NCBI GenBank assembly: GCA_963383645.1
Contig: OY726561.1
Span: 135,902,404-135,966,403, forward strand
Length of the DNA stretch: 64,000 nt
From: Muscardinus avellanarius
Lineage: Eukaryota > Chordata > Mammalia > Rodentia > Gliridae
Direction: 5' to 3'
Shown piece by piece: positions 54,115-57,128 of this stretch. The notes below the pieces were generated by a model. That model was not told the origin of the DNA, did not search any database, and saw nothing but the letters and a program-made list of their open reading frames with translations. How positions within the stretch are numbered: position 1 is the stretch's first letter; every line of letters begins with the position of its first letter. Made by a program: the position numbers and the translations under genes.

Positions 54115-56446
54115 GCGCCTACCCCCAGGGTCCTAGGAGTTGCCAGTGCTTTATTTCAAGTCTTCCTGTTCATTTGGCACACCTTTGCCAAGAACCCTCT
54201 GAGCCAGGCAACCTGACCAGGCCCTGGGATTTGGCAGGAAGTGTGGCGGGCCTTTCCCATGAGCTTACAGTCCAACTGGGGACAGACATTATACAGAAAT
54301 GCTCAGATAACTAATTACCCCAGCAATGAAGCACTGTGAAGAGAGCCAGAGTGAGGAGAGACGCTTGCAGGGAATTCACGCTCACCTGGGGGTTAAGGAC
54401 GGGCTCCCCTGCACTGGGCCTCTAAGGGAGGGCCTCCAGGACTGGGGAGGACGAACAGGGAGCATGGGTCAGGCAGCCTATCTGTCTCCTCCTGCCTCCA
54501 TCCACGCTCAAAGCTGGGGAGGATGCTGGGGTTGGGGCCAGATGACCAGCTCCCAAGAGAAGATGAGGCTGGGTTTACTGCCAGGTCAATCCTCGGGGGC
54601 TACAAAAGCCAGGGAACTTACTGCCCTCCTCTGAGAAATAATTATCAGGACACAGGAAGACAAAATGGCATAGTGAGGGGAGAGAAGAGATATCAGACTC
54701 TCCAGAGCACACCGTCTCTTCAACGTCCCATTCCAGAAACATCTAAGGCACACTCCCACGAGAAGTATGAGGGTGGGAAAAGCAGGAAACACCTCACTCC
54801 GACCTCTGGGCATAGTCTCTGGAATTGAGGCCCTTCCAACTCGTTTTTAAGGTACAAGGTTGGCAGGATAGCAGATGACATCATAGTGAACAGATGCTGG
54901 AAGGAGTTGTGTGGAAATAAAACCTTGATCCTCTCCCCCACTCTGGAATCACGCCAAGACTCCTCCAAATGGGTGAGAGGGGCACATTCAGCTGGGGTTA
55001 GATTTTTCTCAAGAGCCCTTCCCAGCCACCAGCTCTCTCAGAAAAATCCATTTAAATGGGATAGAGGAGCCCTTCCAGTGCTGTGCTCTGCACCTGGCTA
55101 TACCATGTTCAGTGACATTGCATTGGGTGTTTAGAGCCAGTCTTTTTTAATTGGTGCATTGTAGTAAAACATCGTAACGGAGTACAAGATGGTACAGGCA
55201 TCCGTGCACACATCACTCATATAGCCCTCACCCATTCCCTCCCCATTCTCTCCACGCTCCCTCCTTCTCATGTTTGGCTTAGTGATTGACTTTGATATGT
55301 TTGTGAATGTACATCATGTACATTAGGGAATTTGCCTCTTGCCTTTTGGTAAAAATATTTACACCACAGAAATGGGCAAACACGTTCAGTGACATCGCAT
55401 TGGTTGTTTAGAGCCAGTCTTGGTGAAAATATTTACACCACAGAAATGGGCAAACACTATGACTCAGAGTCTTCTCCAGGGAGCCCACCATTAAGCATTT
55501 ACCAGCACCTGCTGGACCCATCTCACCTGACCCCGACTTTCTCTCCACAGTGAATGGGAAGGCAACGATCACTATTGAGAGCTGTGCCCCAACACTGTTC
55601 ATGTTTATGCTCAACGGCAAACAGGAGCATGGGCTGCTGAGCCTCAGGAAGAACGGCATGAAGCTGGAGGTGTTCCCTCCAACCATGGGCACCCACAAGC
55701 TGCAGATCTTCGCCAAGGGCGACTCCGACATCTACAGCTCGGTGCTGGAGTACACGCTCAAGTGTAACTACGTGGACCTGGGTGTCCGGCTGCCAGCTGA
55801 GCTTCACCAGCCCGTGGGCCCCAGCTGGTTCTCAGAGCAGATGGGCATCCTGAAGCCCTCCCACCCCGACCCCGTCATCCATACCAGTGACGGGCGCTGC
55901 TCCATCAGCTTCGGGGTGGCCGAGGGCATCAGCGTCTTGGCTTCCCTACACGGGGATGATGGCCCCATCACTGAAGAGACGCAACAGCGCTACATCTTCC
56001 AGATGCACCGGGAGAAGCGGACAGAGCTGAAAGTCCAGCTGCCCCACGCCGGCAAATTCGCCCTGAAGATTTTTGTCAAGAAGAGGCAGGAACAGGGCAA
56101 CTTCGTCTTTGTCTTCAATTACCTCTTGTGTTGTGCCAACACCAAGGTGAACTGGCCCGTGTTCCCCGAGAGCTTCGGCAACTGGGGGCAGGACAATGAG
56201 CTGCTGGAACCCCTGTCGGGTGTGCTTCCTGCCAACCGGAACGTCCCGTTCAAATTGAAGCTGCACGGCATCGCCAAAGCCCTGGTGAAGGGGCAGGACA
56301 CGTGGCCCCTGACCCTCAACCACGAGGGCTACTGGGAGGGCAGCTGCAACACGGCCGGCTGCCAGGAGGTGTACGTCATGGTGCTGGAGAATGCCAACCA
56401 CAACTTCTACTCCTACATCTTGAAATACAAAGTGAACGCCCAGTGA
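9469..56446 (+). CDS. KY: KY, kyphoscoliosis peptidase (whole gene, 11 coding exons)
   Basis: Eleven exons join at 9469-9604, 13150-13212, 17393-17455, 31378-31452, 33230-33292, 35247-35329, 39360-39468, 40545-40662, 49973-50161, 52043-52233 and 55551-56446. The sum is 1986 nt, 661 residues plus TGA; from memory human KY has the same length and closely matching sequence. All introns are GT-AG. The order is a low-complexity N-terminal part (1 to about 160), a transglutaminase-like core (about 165-300) with Cys225 in NCDGY, His267 in DHAW and Asp282 in LDSTW, then a C-terminal part with three beta-rich repeats (about 365-435, 476-558, 585-659). Known for the family: a muscle-enriched Z-disc protein binding filamin C, with protease-like architecture and reported filamin C cleavage; loss causes mouse kyphoscoliosis and a human myofibrillar myopathy. 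I see no frameshift or premature stop, so the gene looks functional. Confidence 0.97.
11572..11625 (+). repeat. (CT)n microsatellite
   Basis: Uninterrupted CT run of about 54 bases in intron 1. Confidence 0.97.
11908..12117 (+). mobile_element. B1-dID-type SINE, plus
   Basis: Head gctgggtgtggtggtgcatg, tail agtgtagcttggaggtagaa then a short A-rich end. Confidence 0.92.
12211..12427 (+). mobile_element. B1-dID-type SINE, plus
   Basis: Full-length copy from gccaggcgtggtggcgcacg to a 16-base A-tail. It is in opposite orientation to the SINE beyond exon 2. Confidence 0.94.
12834..12970 (+). repeat. inverted duplication, left arm (source copy)
   Basis: The reverse complement of this segment recurs at 13662-13800 with about nine differences in 136 bases. 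It lies in otherwise single-copy intron 1, so I take it as the source. Key shared text is gtctgaaacgggcccttcac. Confidence 0.95.
13150..13212 (+). CDS. KY: KY coding exon 2 (residues 46-66)
   Basis: The acceptor is ccacag|GTTTCC and the donor is CATG|gtaaat. The exon is 63 nt, phase 1 to phase 1, encoding FQGVGDAIRKWQQLEGSDLH. Skipping it would remove exactly 21 residues without a frameshift. It lies in the loop between two arms of a 135-bp inverted duplication (12834-12970 and 13662-13800) and between SINEs in opposite orientation, so its inclusion may depend on RNA structure. No known domain is encoded. Confidence 0.93.
13580..13917 (-). mobile_element. B1-dID-type SINE, minus, split by the duplicated segment
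   Basis: The tail half is at 13580-13661 and the head half at 13800-13917. The SINE sequence resumes almost exactly where it left off (gaaacagg / tcactgag), so the 139-bp segment between was inserted after this SINE was in place. Confidence 0.93.
13662..13800 (-). repeat. inverted duplication, right arm, inserted in a SINE
   Basis: Reverse complement of 12834-12970, about 93% identical, sharing for example gtgaagggcccgtttcagac. No A-tail or target-site duplication is visible, so it is not a retroposed copy. Confidence 0.95.
13921..13972 (+). repeat. (GT)n microsatellite
   Basis: Uninterrupted GT run of about 52 bases directly after the split SINE. Confidence 0.97.
14292..14460 (+). mobile_element. 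B1-dID-type SINE, plus, rearranged/truncated
   Basis: The head and middle are present; after aaaataagctgggcga the text returns to the B1 middle (cttagtgaggccctttgcaa), and the ID-like tail is missing. Confidence 0.8.
14470..14600 (+). mobile_element. L2/MIR-like fragment
   Basis: Contains gaaacaatgaacaagacagt then ccctggtctcgaggagctat, resembling the old-repeat text for amount lost or gained in MIR/L2 ends. Confidence 0.45.
15382..15568 (+). mobile_element. B1-dID-type SINE, plus
   Basis: Head accgggtgtggtggtgcacg, middle gcaacttagtgagatcctgt, tail ending in ataaataaataaa. Confidence 0.92.
16056..16110 (+). promoter_or_regulatory. CCAAT/TATA-like cluster in intron 2
   Basis: accaatt (about 16055-16061) is followed by TATAAATA (16076-16083), and ccaatca lies just after. 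Spacing is promoter-like but no good ORF follows. It could be a cryptic promoter, an LTR remnant or chance. Confidence 0.25.
17393..17455 (+). CDS. KY: KY coding exon 3 (residues 67-87)
   Basis: The acceptor is taaatag|GAAACC, with a weak pyrimidine tract interrupted by AAAT, and the donor is CCAAG|gtaaga. The exon is 63 nt, phase 1 to phase 1, encoding residues including EKQHPPQPQVITSYDNQ. It is proline- and glutamine-rich and probably unstructured. The imperfect acceptor and symmetric length make it another frame-neutral candidate for alternative splicing. Confidence 0.93.
17584..17628 (+). repeat. (GT)n microsatellite
   Basis: GT run with one early interruption (tgtatgtg), abutting a SINE. 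Confidence 0.96.
17629..17822 (-). mobile_element. B1-dID-type SINE, minus
   Basis: Reversed tail atactggggatggaaccca, reversed head caagcgtgcgccaccatgcc. It lies 170 nt after exon 3. Confidence 0.93.
17938..18110 (+). mobile_element. B1-dID-type SINE, plus, internally deleted
   Basis: Head gccgggtgtggtggcacacg; the middle is shortened after aggaggattgcggcttag; tail cctctgggttcc-like end followed by an A-rich stretch. Confidence 0.9.
18137..18345 (+). mobile_element. MIR-like ancient SINE
   Basis: Contains gtttattgagcactgactct, gagccaggcacgccgccaag and gagtaaactggggtttggga in MIR order. Confidence 0.75.
19221..19620 (+). mobile_element. B1-dID-type SINE, plus, split by a nested SINE
   Basis: The head half is at 19221-19322; the tail half (aactgggggtgtagcttgga) is at 19539-19620. 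A minus-strand SINE sits between them. Confidence 0.85.
19323..19538 (-). mobile_element. B1-dID-type SINE, minus, nested
   Basis: Starts with a T-rich run (reversed A-tail), then tactggggatggaacccagg and ends gcgctaccatgcctggc. It is younger than the SINE it interrupts. Confidence 0.92.
19621..19692 (+). repeat. GGAA/GAAA-rich simple repeat
   Basis: Purine-only tract of irregular gaagg and aaag units. Confidence 0.9.
20049..20094 (+). repeat. (GT)n microsatellite
   Basis: Uninterrupted GT run of about 46 bases. Confidence 0.97.
20983..21183 (+). mobile_element. B1-dID-type SINE, plus, nested
   Basis: Full copy from agccaggtgtgatggcttgt to gtactatccccagtactgc, inserted in the same orientation within an older copy. 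Confidence 0.9.
21184..21214 (+). repeat. (AT)n microsatellite
   Basis: AT dinucleotide run grown from the A-tail of the nested SINE. Confidence 0.95.
21445..21494 (+). repeat. perfect 25-bp tandem duplication
   Basis: Two identical 25-base units, 21445-21469 and 21470-21494, starting cagcgcaggtcaggggcctg. Confidence 0.97.
22440..22668 (+). mobile_element. old L1 (ORF2 end/3' region), plus, first part
   Basis: Contains gttcacaaaatgggaactga, caaataaatacgtgaaaaga and caatgaggtatcgttcattg, matching the known end of L1 ORF2 in old mammalian L1s. It continues after a SINE and another insertion at about 23279. Confidence 0.72.
22671..22890 (-). mobile_element. B1-dID-type SINE, minus
   Basis: Starts with a T run, then ggtactgggatgttgagccc; ends gggccaccacgccctgc. 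Inserted into the old L1. Confidence 0.9.
22891..23278 (+). repeat. probable old interspersed repeat inside the L1, class unknown
   Basis: This block interrupts otherwise collinear L1 text. It contains gtctgcaggttggctggaca and ggctggacttgctggtgggt, reminiscent of an old human-shared repeat family that I cannot name. Confidence 0.35.
23279..23740 (+). mobile_element. old L1 3' region, plus, second part
   Basis: Contains gcactctcgcaatctgttgg, ttataatagcaaaacgtttg and gtactgtgcagccacttaaa, hallmarks of old L1 3' sequence, collinear with 22440-22668. Confidence 0.78.
23888..24292 (+). mobile_element. B1-dID-type SINE, plus, split by a nested SINE
   Basis: The head half is at 23888-24026 and the tail half (aagctggggggtgtgtggct) at about 24233-24292, on either side of a nested copy with a clear target duplication. 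Confidence 0.88.
24027..24216 (+). mobile_element. B1-dID-type SINE, second subfamily, plus, nested with TSD
   Basis: Flanked by a perfect 16-base target-site duplication, aaatgcaaataaaata, at 24011-24026 and 24217-24232. Subfamily marks include cacgcgtgggagg, gaagccagccttgctggctt and gtttccaggaaccccagtac. Confidence 0.93.
25644..25852 (-). mobile_element. B1-dID-type SINE, second subfamily, minus
   Basis: Marks: ggggctttcaacctccaggc, tatattcccagacc and gctgagagcctcgctaagta. Inserted in the L1. Confidence 0.92.
26529..26604 (-). mobile_element. stand-alone ID element, minus
   Basis: Contains cgcgcacgccaagtaaacgc then tctaccactgacctgaaccc, the reversed tRNA-like ID sequence including the region missing from the fused SINEs. 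No B1 head is attached. Confidence 0.75.
27306..27505 (-). mobile_element. B1-dID-type SINE, second subfamily, minus
   Basis: Marks: gggctttctacctctgggct, atactcccagaccc, caagcgcagggattg. A (GTTT)n tract at about 27274-27302 precedes it. Confidence 0.93.
27984..28184 (+). mobile_element. B1-dID-type SINE, plus
   Basis: Head ggctgggcgtggtggcacac, tail gtgtagctcagaggtagaat. Inserted in the L1. Confidence 0.93.
29614..29820 (-). mobile_element. B1-dID-type SINE, minus
   Basis: Reversed tail cacactggggatggaaccca, reversed head gcaccaccacacatgcccgg. It is preceded by a TTTC-rich tract at 29557-29587. Confidence 0.9.
30207..30246 (+). repeat. (GA)n microsatellite
   Basis: AG run of about 40 bases. 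Confidence 0.96.
30301..30721 (-). mobile_element. B1-dID-type SINE, minus, split by a nested SINE
   Basis: The tail part is at 30301-30349 and the rest at about 30581-30721. agccctatt occurs at both edges of the nested copy (30339 and 30570), as expected for a target-site duplication. Confidence 0.88.
30350..30569 (-). mobile_element. B1-dID-type SINE, second subfamily, minus, nested
   Basis: Marks: ggggctttctacttccgggc, acactcccagacc, gctgagagcctcactaagta and caagcgcggggattac. Younger than its host copy. Confidence 0.93.
30747..30770 (+). repeat. (CA)n microsatellite
   Basis: Short AC run following a 17-base A tract. Confidence 0.93.
31378..31452 (+). CDS. KY: KY coding exon 4 (residues 88-112)
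   Basis: The acceptor is tctgcag|GAACAC. The exon is 75 nt, phase 1 to phase 1, encoding TQLTVEVHPRDAMPQLLKKF and then SLAK. The donor follows AAAC and reads gtacgtacgtac, so three GT dinucleotides lie 4 nt apart at 31453, 31457 and 31461. Only the first keeps the frame with exon 5, giving ...AKRLQGDKNGN. Confidence 0.95.
31451..31462 (+). repeat. (ACGT)3 at the exon 4 donor
   Basis: Three tandem ACGT units span the exon 4/intron 4 boundary and give GT dinucleotides at 31453, 31457 and 31461. Confidence 0.97.
31590..31795 (+). mobile_element. MIR-like ancient SINE
   Basis: Contains gctaagaagtgggtcagaac then ccaggtccaactctgaagcc and a tail near ctacttggctgcc, the MIR order. Confidence 0.72.
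32035..32120 (+). mobile_element. MIR fragment
   Basis: Contains cagccgtgtgaccttggaca then agtggtttaacctatctcct, the conserved MIR core. Confidence 0.75.
32125..32320 (+). mobile_element. B1-dID-type SINE, plus
   Basis: Head gccggacatagtggtgcctg; tail ggggtatagctcggatacag. Confidence 0.9.
33230..33292 (+). CDS. KY: KY coding exon 5 (residues 113-133)
   Basis: The acceptor is attgtag|GTTTAC and the donor is CATG|gtaagt, a near-ideal donor. The exon is 63 nt, phase 1 to phase 1, encoding LQGDKNGNTRPRQPGGKDAH. The basic, glycine/proline-rich sequence looks like a flexible linker. It is the third exon of exactly 63 nt in this gene. Confidence 0.95.
33293..35246 (+). other. KY: KY intron 5
   Basis: 1954 nt. 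No SINE is seen. Apart from an old L1 fragment at its end (34925-35130) it looks single-copy, with an AT-rich stretch at about 33660-33850. No other gene is seen. Confidence 0.88.
34925..35130 (-). mobile_element. old L1 fragment, minus
   Basis: About 200 bases closely resemble 38310-38505 in the intron 6 L1 (shared ccagtgttttcttcta and tgatttcttatatatg-like text). It ends about 120 nt before exon 6. Confidence 0.75.
35247..35329 (+). CDS. KY: KY coding exon 6 (residues 134-161)
   Basis: The acceptor is tttccag|CCTACC and the donor is TCGCAG|gtaggg. The exon is 83 nt, phase 1 to phase 0, encoding AYPWDRSSLKSMPLDLRQFE then KLDSYASQ. It starts the conserved part leading into the transglutaminase-like core. 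An old L1 fragment (34925-35130) ends about 120 nt before the acceptor. Because the length is not a multiple of three, skipping this exon alone would break the frame. Confidence 0.95.
36056..36097 (+). repeat. short minisatellite (CCTGCCT-type)
   Basis: Four to five imperfect units of the type cctgcctggcct / cctgcct in tandem. Confidence 0.85.
36616..36790 (+). mobile_element. B1-dID-type SINE, plus
   Basis: Head agccgggcgtggtggtgcac; the tail is shortened (gctggggcagaacatccctg). Confidence 0.88.
37811..37990 (+). mobile_element. B1-dID-type SINE, plus
   Basis: Head gccagacgtggtggcacaca; the tail is degraded (gagccgagagataaaatatc). Confidence 0.88.
38067..38260 (-). mobile_element. old SINE with fuller ID tail, minus
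   Basis: The reversed tail keeps gggccatgtgcgtggtcggc then cagcactctacctctgagct, the ID middle that other copies lack. The head is diverged. It may be a precursor form of the fused SINE. Confidence 0.75.
38755..38940 (+). mobile_element. B1-dID-type SINE, plus
   Basis: Head gccggacatcacagcgcatg; tail gtgtggctcagaggtagagc. Confidence 0.88.
39360..39468 (+). CDS. KY: KY coding exon 7 (residues 162-197)
   Basis: The acceptor is cttctcag|GTGACG and the donor is CATAG|gtaagc. The exon is 109 nt, phase 0 to phase 1, encoding VTVKSGLDELVSDLLQEAHS then DLERVRAIWIWICHHI. The DLERVRAIWIWICHHIEYD segment is the helix that typically precedes the catalytic cysteine in transglutaminase-like folds (family knowledge). 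Confidence 0.96.
39469..40544 (+). other. KY: KY intron 7
   Basis: 1076 nt, G/C-rich and free of recognisable repeats. No other gene is seen. Confidence 0.9.
40545..40662 (+). CDS. KY: KY coding exon 8 (residues 198-236, catalytic Cys225)
   Basis: The acceptor is cctccag|AGTATG and the donor is TGCAG|gtatga. The exon is 118 nt, phase 1 to phase 2. It encodes YDVEAAQEKDRQAFKPTDIL then RAQKANCDGYAGLFERMC. The cysteine in NCDGY is residue 225, the nucleophile of the Cys-His-Asp triad. CDGYA is the diagnostic transglutaminase-like signature. Confidence 0.97.
41935..42150 (+). mobile_element. B1-dID-type SINE, plus, well preserved
   Basis: Reads almost as a consensus: agccgggcgtggtggcgcac, aggatcgtggttcgcggcca, ctgggggtgtagctcagagg, then an A-rich end. 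Useful as a reference copy of the first subfamily. Confidence 0.95.
42580..42796 (-). mobile_element. B1-dID-type SINE, minus
   Basis: Long reversed A-tail (T run), then cggtactagggatagaaccc; ends acaaacgtgcaccacc. Confidence 0.93.
42893..43060 (+). mobile_element. MIR-like ancient SINE
   Basis: Contains aggaagacttgggctccagt, ctattagaacctctattttc and ccatctgtatcctgggaacc, in MIR order. Confidence 0.6.
43217..43257. repeat. perfect 17-bp hairpin with 7-nt loop
   Basis: Left arm gacacttgtcttaagtg (43217-43233), loop aaactgt, right arm cacttaagacaagtgtc (43241-43257). All 17 positions pair. Confidence 0.97.
44392..44597 (-). mobile_element. B1-dID-type SINE, minus
   Basis: Reversed tail gcggtactggggatgaaacc; reversed head gtgagccaccacacctatc. 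Confidence 0.92.
45590..45690 (-). mobile_element. B1-head SINE fragment, minus
   Basis: Only the reversed B1 part is present: attgctaagttgcccaggtt to aaagtgcgccactgaccctg. Confidence 0.82.
45755..46168 (-). mobile_element. B1-dID-type SINE, minus, split by a nested SINE
   Basis: The tail part is at 45755-45816 (actggggattgaatcaggga) and the head part at about 46053-46168 (ending gcatgcaccaccacccgg). Confidence 0.86.
45849..46050 (-). mobile_element. B1-dID-type SINE, second subfamily, minus, nested
   Basis: Marks: ggagcttttctacctccagg, tatactcccagacc, gctgagaacctcactaagta and caagcgcgggggatt. Confidence 0.92.
46893..47046 (+). mobile_element. B1-dID-type SINE, plus, 5'-truncated
   Basis: Starts in the B1 middle (agccagcctcagctacgtag) and ends in an A-tail. 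Confidence 0.9.
47297..47517 (-). mobile_element. B1-dID-type SINE, minus
   Basis: Reversed A-tail, then gcagtaccggggatggaatg; ends gtgctccactacaccaggc. Confidence 0.92.
47539..47562 (+). repeat. (CTGT)n simple repeat
   Basis: About six ctgt units. Confidence 0.93.
49501..49722 (+). mobile_element. B1-dID-type SINE, plus
   Basis: Head gccgggcaggcgtgatgccg; tail ggggtgtagcttggagatag with an A-rich end. Confidence 0.92.
49973..50161 (+). CDS. KY: KY coding exon 9 (residues 237-299, His267 and Asp282)
   Basis: The acceptor is acccccag|GATTGC and the donor is TTCCT|gtgaga. The exon is 189 nt, phase 2 to phase 2. It holds GEFDHAWNAVYLEGSWHLLD and then STWGSG. His267 (FDHAW) and Asp282 (LLDSTW) complete the triad with Cys225, so the protease-like core is intact. 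Skipping this exon would keep the frame but delete two catalytic residues. Confidence 0.97.
50275..50460 (-). mobile_element. B1-dID-type SINE, minus, tail-truncated
   Basis: Begins in the reversed tail (aaggccattctacctttgag) and ends gcgccaccacgcccagc, about 115 nt after exon 9. Confidence 0.9.
50945..51147 (-). mobile_element. B1-dID-type SINE, minus (inverted pair, left)
   Basis: Reversed A-tail, then cagtactggggatgaaaccc; the head is worn at 51130-51147. Confidence 0.9.
51165..51390 (+). mobile_element. B1-dID-type SINE, plus (inverted pair, right)
   Basis: Head gccaggcatggtggcacacg; ends in a long A-tail. Only about 20 nt separate it from the opposite copy at 50945-51147. Confidence 0.93.
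52043..52233 (+). CDS. KY: KY coding exon 10 (residues 300-363)
   Basis: The acceptor is cgctccag|CTACAA and the donor is AACAG|gtacgg. The exon is 191 nt, phase 2 to phase 1. It encodes YNEFYFLTHPALFIEDHFPD, then NKNWQLLKPPQSLRQFENNM and a tail ending in MIRT. This conserved, KY-specific segment links the catalytic core to the C-terminal beta-rich repeats. Confidence 0.96.
53644..53833 (+). mobile_element. B1-dID-type SINE, plus
   Basis: Head gtcaggcgtgctggcacaca; tail ggggatgtaactcagaggta, ending at a (CA)n tract. Confidence 0.91.
53834..53880 (+). repeat. (CA)n microsatellite
   Basis: Uninterrupted CA run of about 47 bases at the SINE 3' end. Confidence 0.97.
53891..54060 (+). mobile_element. 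B1-dID-type SINE, plus
   Basis: Head accaggcttggtagtatata; tail gggggtatagttttgaggta, ending at a (GA)n tract. Confidence 0.9.
54062..54111 (+). repeat. (GA)n microsatellite
   Basis: Uninterrupted GA run of about 50 bases at the SINE 3' end. Confidence 0.97.
55107..55457 (+). repeat. 74-bp tandem duplication with a 203-bp insertion in the first copy
   Basis: Segment X (55107-55144) recurs at 55384-55421 with two mismatches in 38; segment Y (55348-55383) recurs at 55422-55457 with one mismatch in 36. The order is X, insertion, Y, X', Y'. The second copy ends 93 nt before exon 11. Confidence 0.93.
55145..55347 (-). mobile_element. insertion in the duplicated block, possibly an L1 3' end
   Basis: Starts tttttaattggtgcattgta, with T-rich start suggesting a minus-strand retroelement, followed by a pyrimidine-rich tract at about 55230-55270. 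Family not certain. Confidence 0.35.
55551..56446 (+). CDS. KY: KY coding exon 11 (residues 364-661, C-terminal repeats, stop)
   Basis: The acceptor is tctccacag|TGAATG; the coding part is 896 nt ending in TGA at 56444-56446. Three similar blocks are visible by eye: about residues 365-435 ending YSSVLEYTLKC, 476-558 ending FVFVFNYLLCC, and 585-659 ending YSYILKYKV. Each ends in an aromatic, hydrophobic beta-strand, which fits the Ig-like repeats reported for KY. This large terminal coding exon is free of repeats. Confidence 0.97.
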
Positions 56447-56930
56447 GGGCCCCCCCCTCGCCTCCTGCAGGGCCACGGTCAGCCCAGGGAGGACGGGGAA
56501 ATGCGGAGAGCCACGGAGACCGCTGAGTCTGCATGAAGCCACTCGCAGGCCTCTGCCTCAGTCTCCCCGCTCTGCCATGGCTGCTGAGACATTTGTGTTC
56601 TAAAAGCTTTCCTCGGTGGGGCCGTGGCTGAAAGGACAGAGGCCCTTTAGGAGAAAAAGGTGCTATGTAAATCCAAGATATTGTAAACTGTACCCCGGTG
56701 CCGAGATCCCCCTACTAATAGTCACGCCGCTGTCACTGCTGGTGGCCTGATGTGAGAAGGCAGAAACACTGCCCAGGTGGAAAACTTTCCTGTGATACTT
56801 AGAGACTGCTCCTCCTTGCCCCCACTGGGAGCACAATTTGCAAGGTTGTTGCCTTTTGATCACAGAGCCCCTTCCAAGTAGCTCGCGGTGTTTCTGTTTC
56901 CTTTTCTTTTCTTTCCCTCCCACCGCCCCC

Positions 56931-57128
56931 CTTACTGGACATGGACGCCAGGAGCCTTCTACCTTTGAGCTATATCCCCAGCCCTATTTTTTTTTATTCT
57001 TTATTTTGAAACAGGGTCTCACTGAGTTGCAAAGGGCCTCACTTTAACTGAGGCTATCTGCGAACAGCAATCTTCCTGTCTGGGGCTCAAAAAGGCTGGG
57101 CTGACAAGCGTGTGCCACCACGCCCCGC
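56931..57128 (-). mobile_element. B1-dID-type SINE, minus, in the KY 3' UTR
   Basis: Reversed tail ttactggacatggacgccag; reversed head caagcgtgtgccaccacgcc. In the KY transcript it would be read in antisense. Confidence 0.9.

Larger units (their letters stand above)
52234..55550 (+). other. KY: KY intron 10
   Basis: 3317 nt with two SINEs, (CA)n and (GA)n tracts, an L2/MIR-like stretch near 54150-54300 and a 74-bp tandem duplication close to exon 11. No other gene is seen. Confidence 0.9.
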
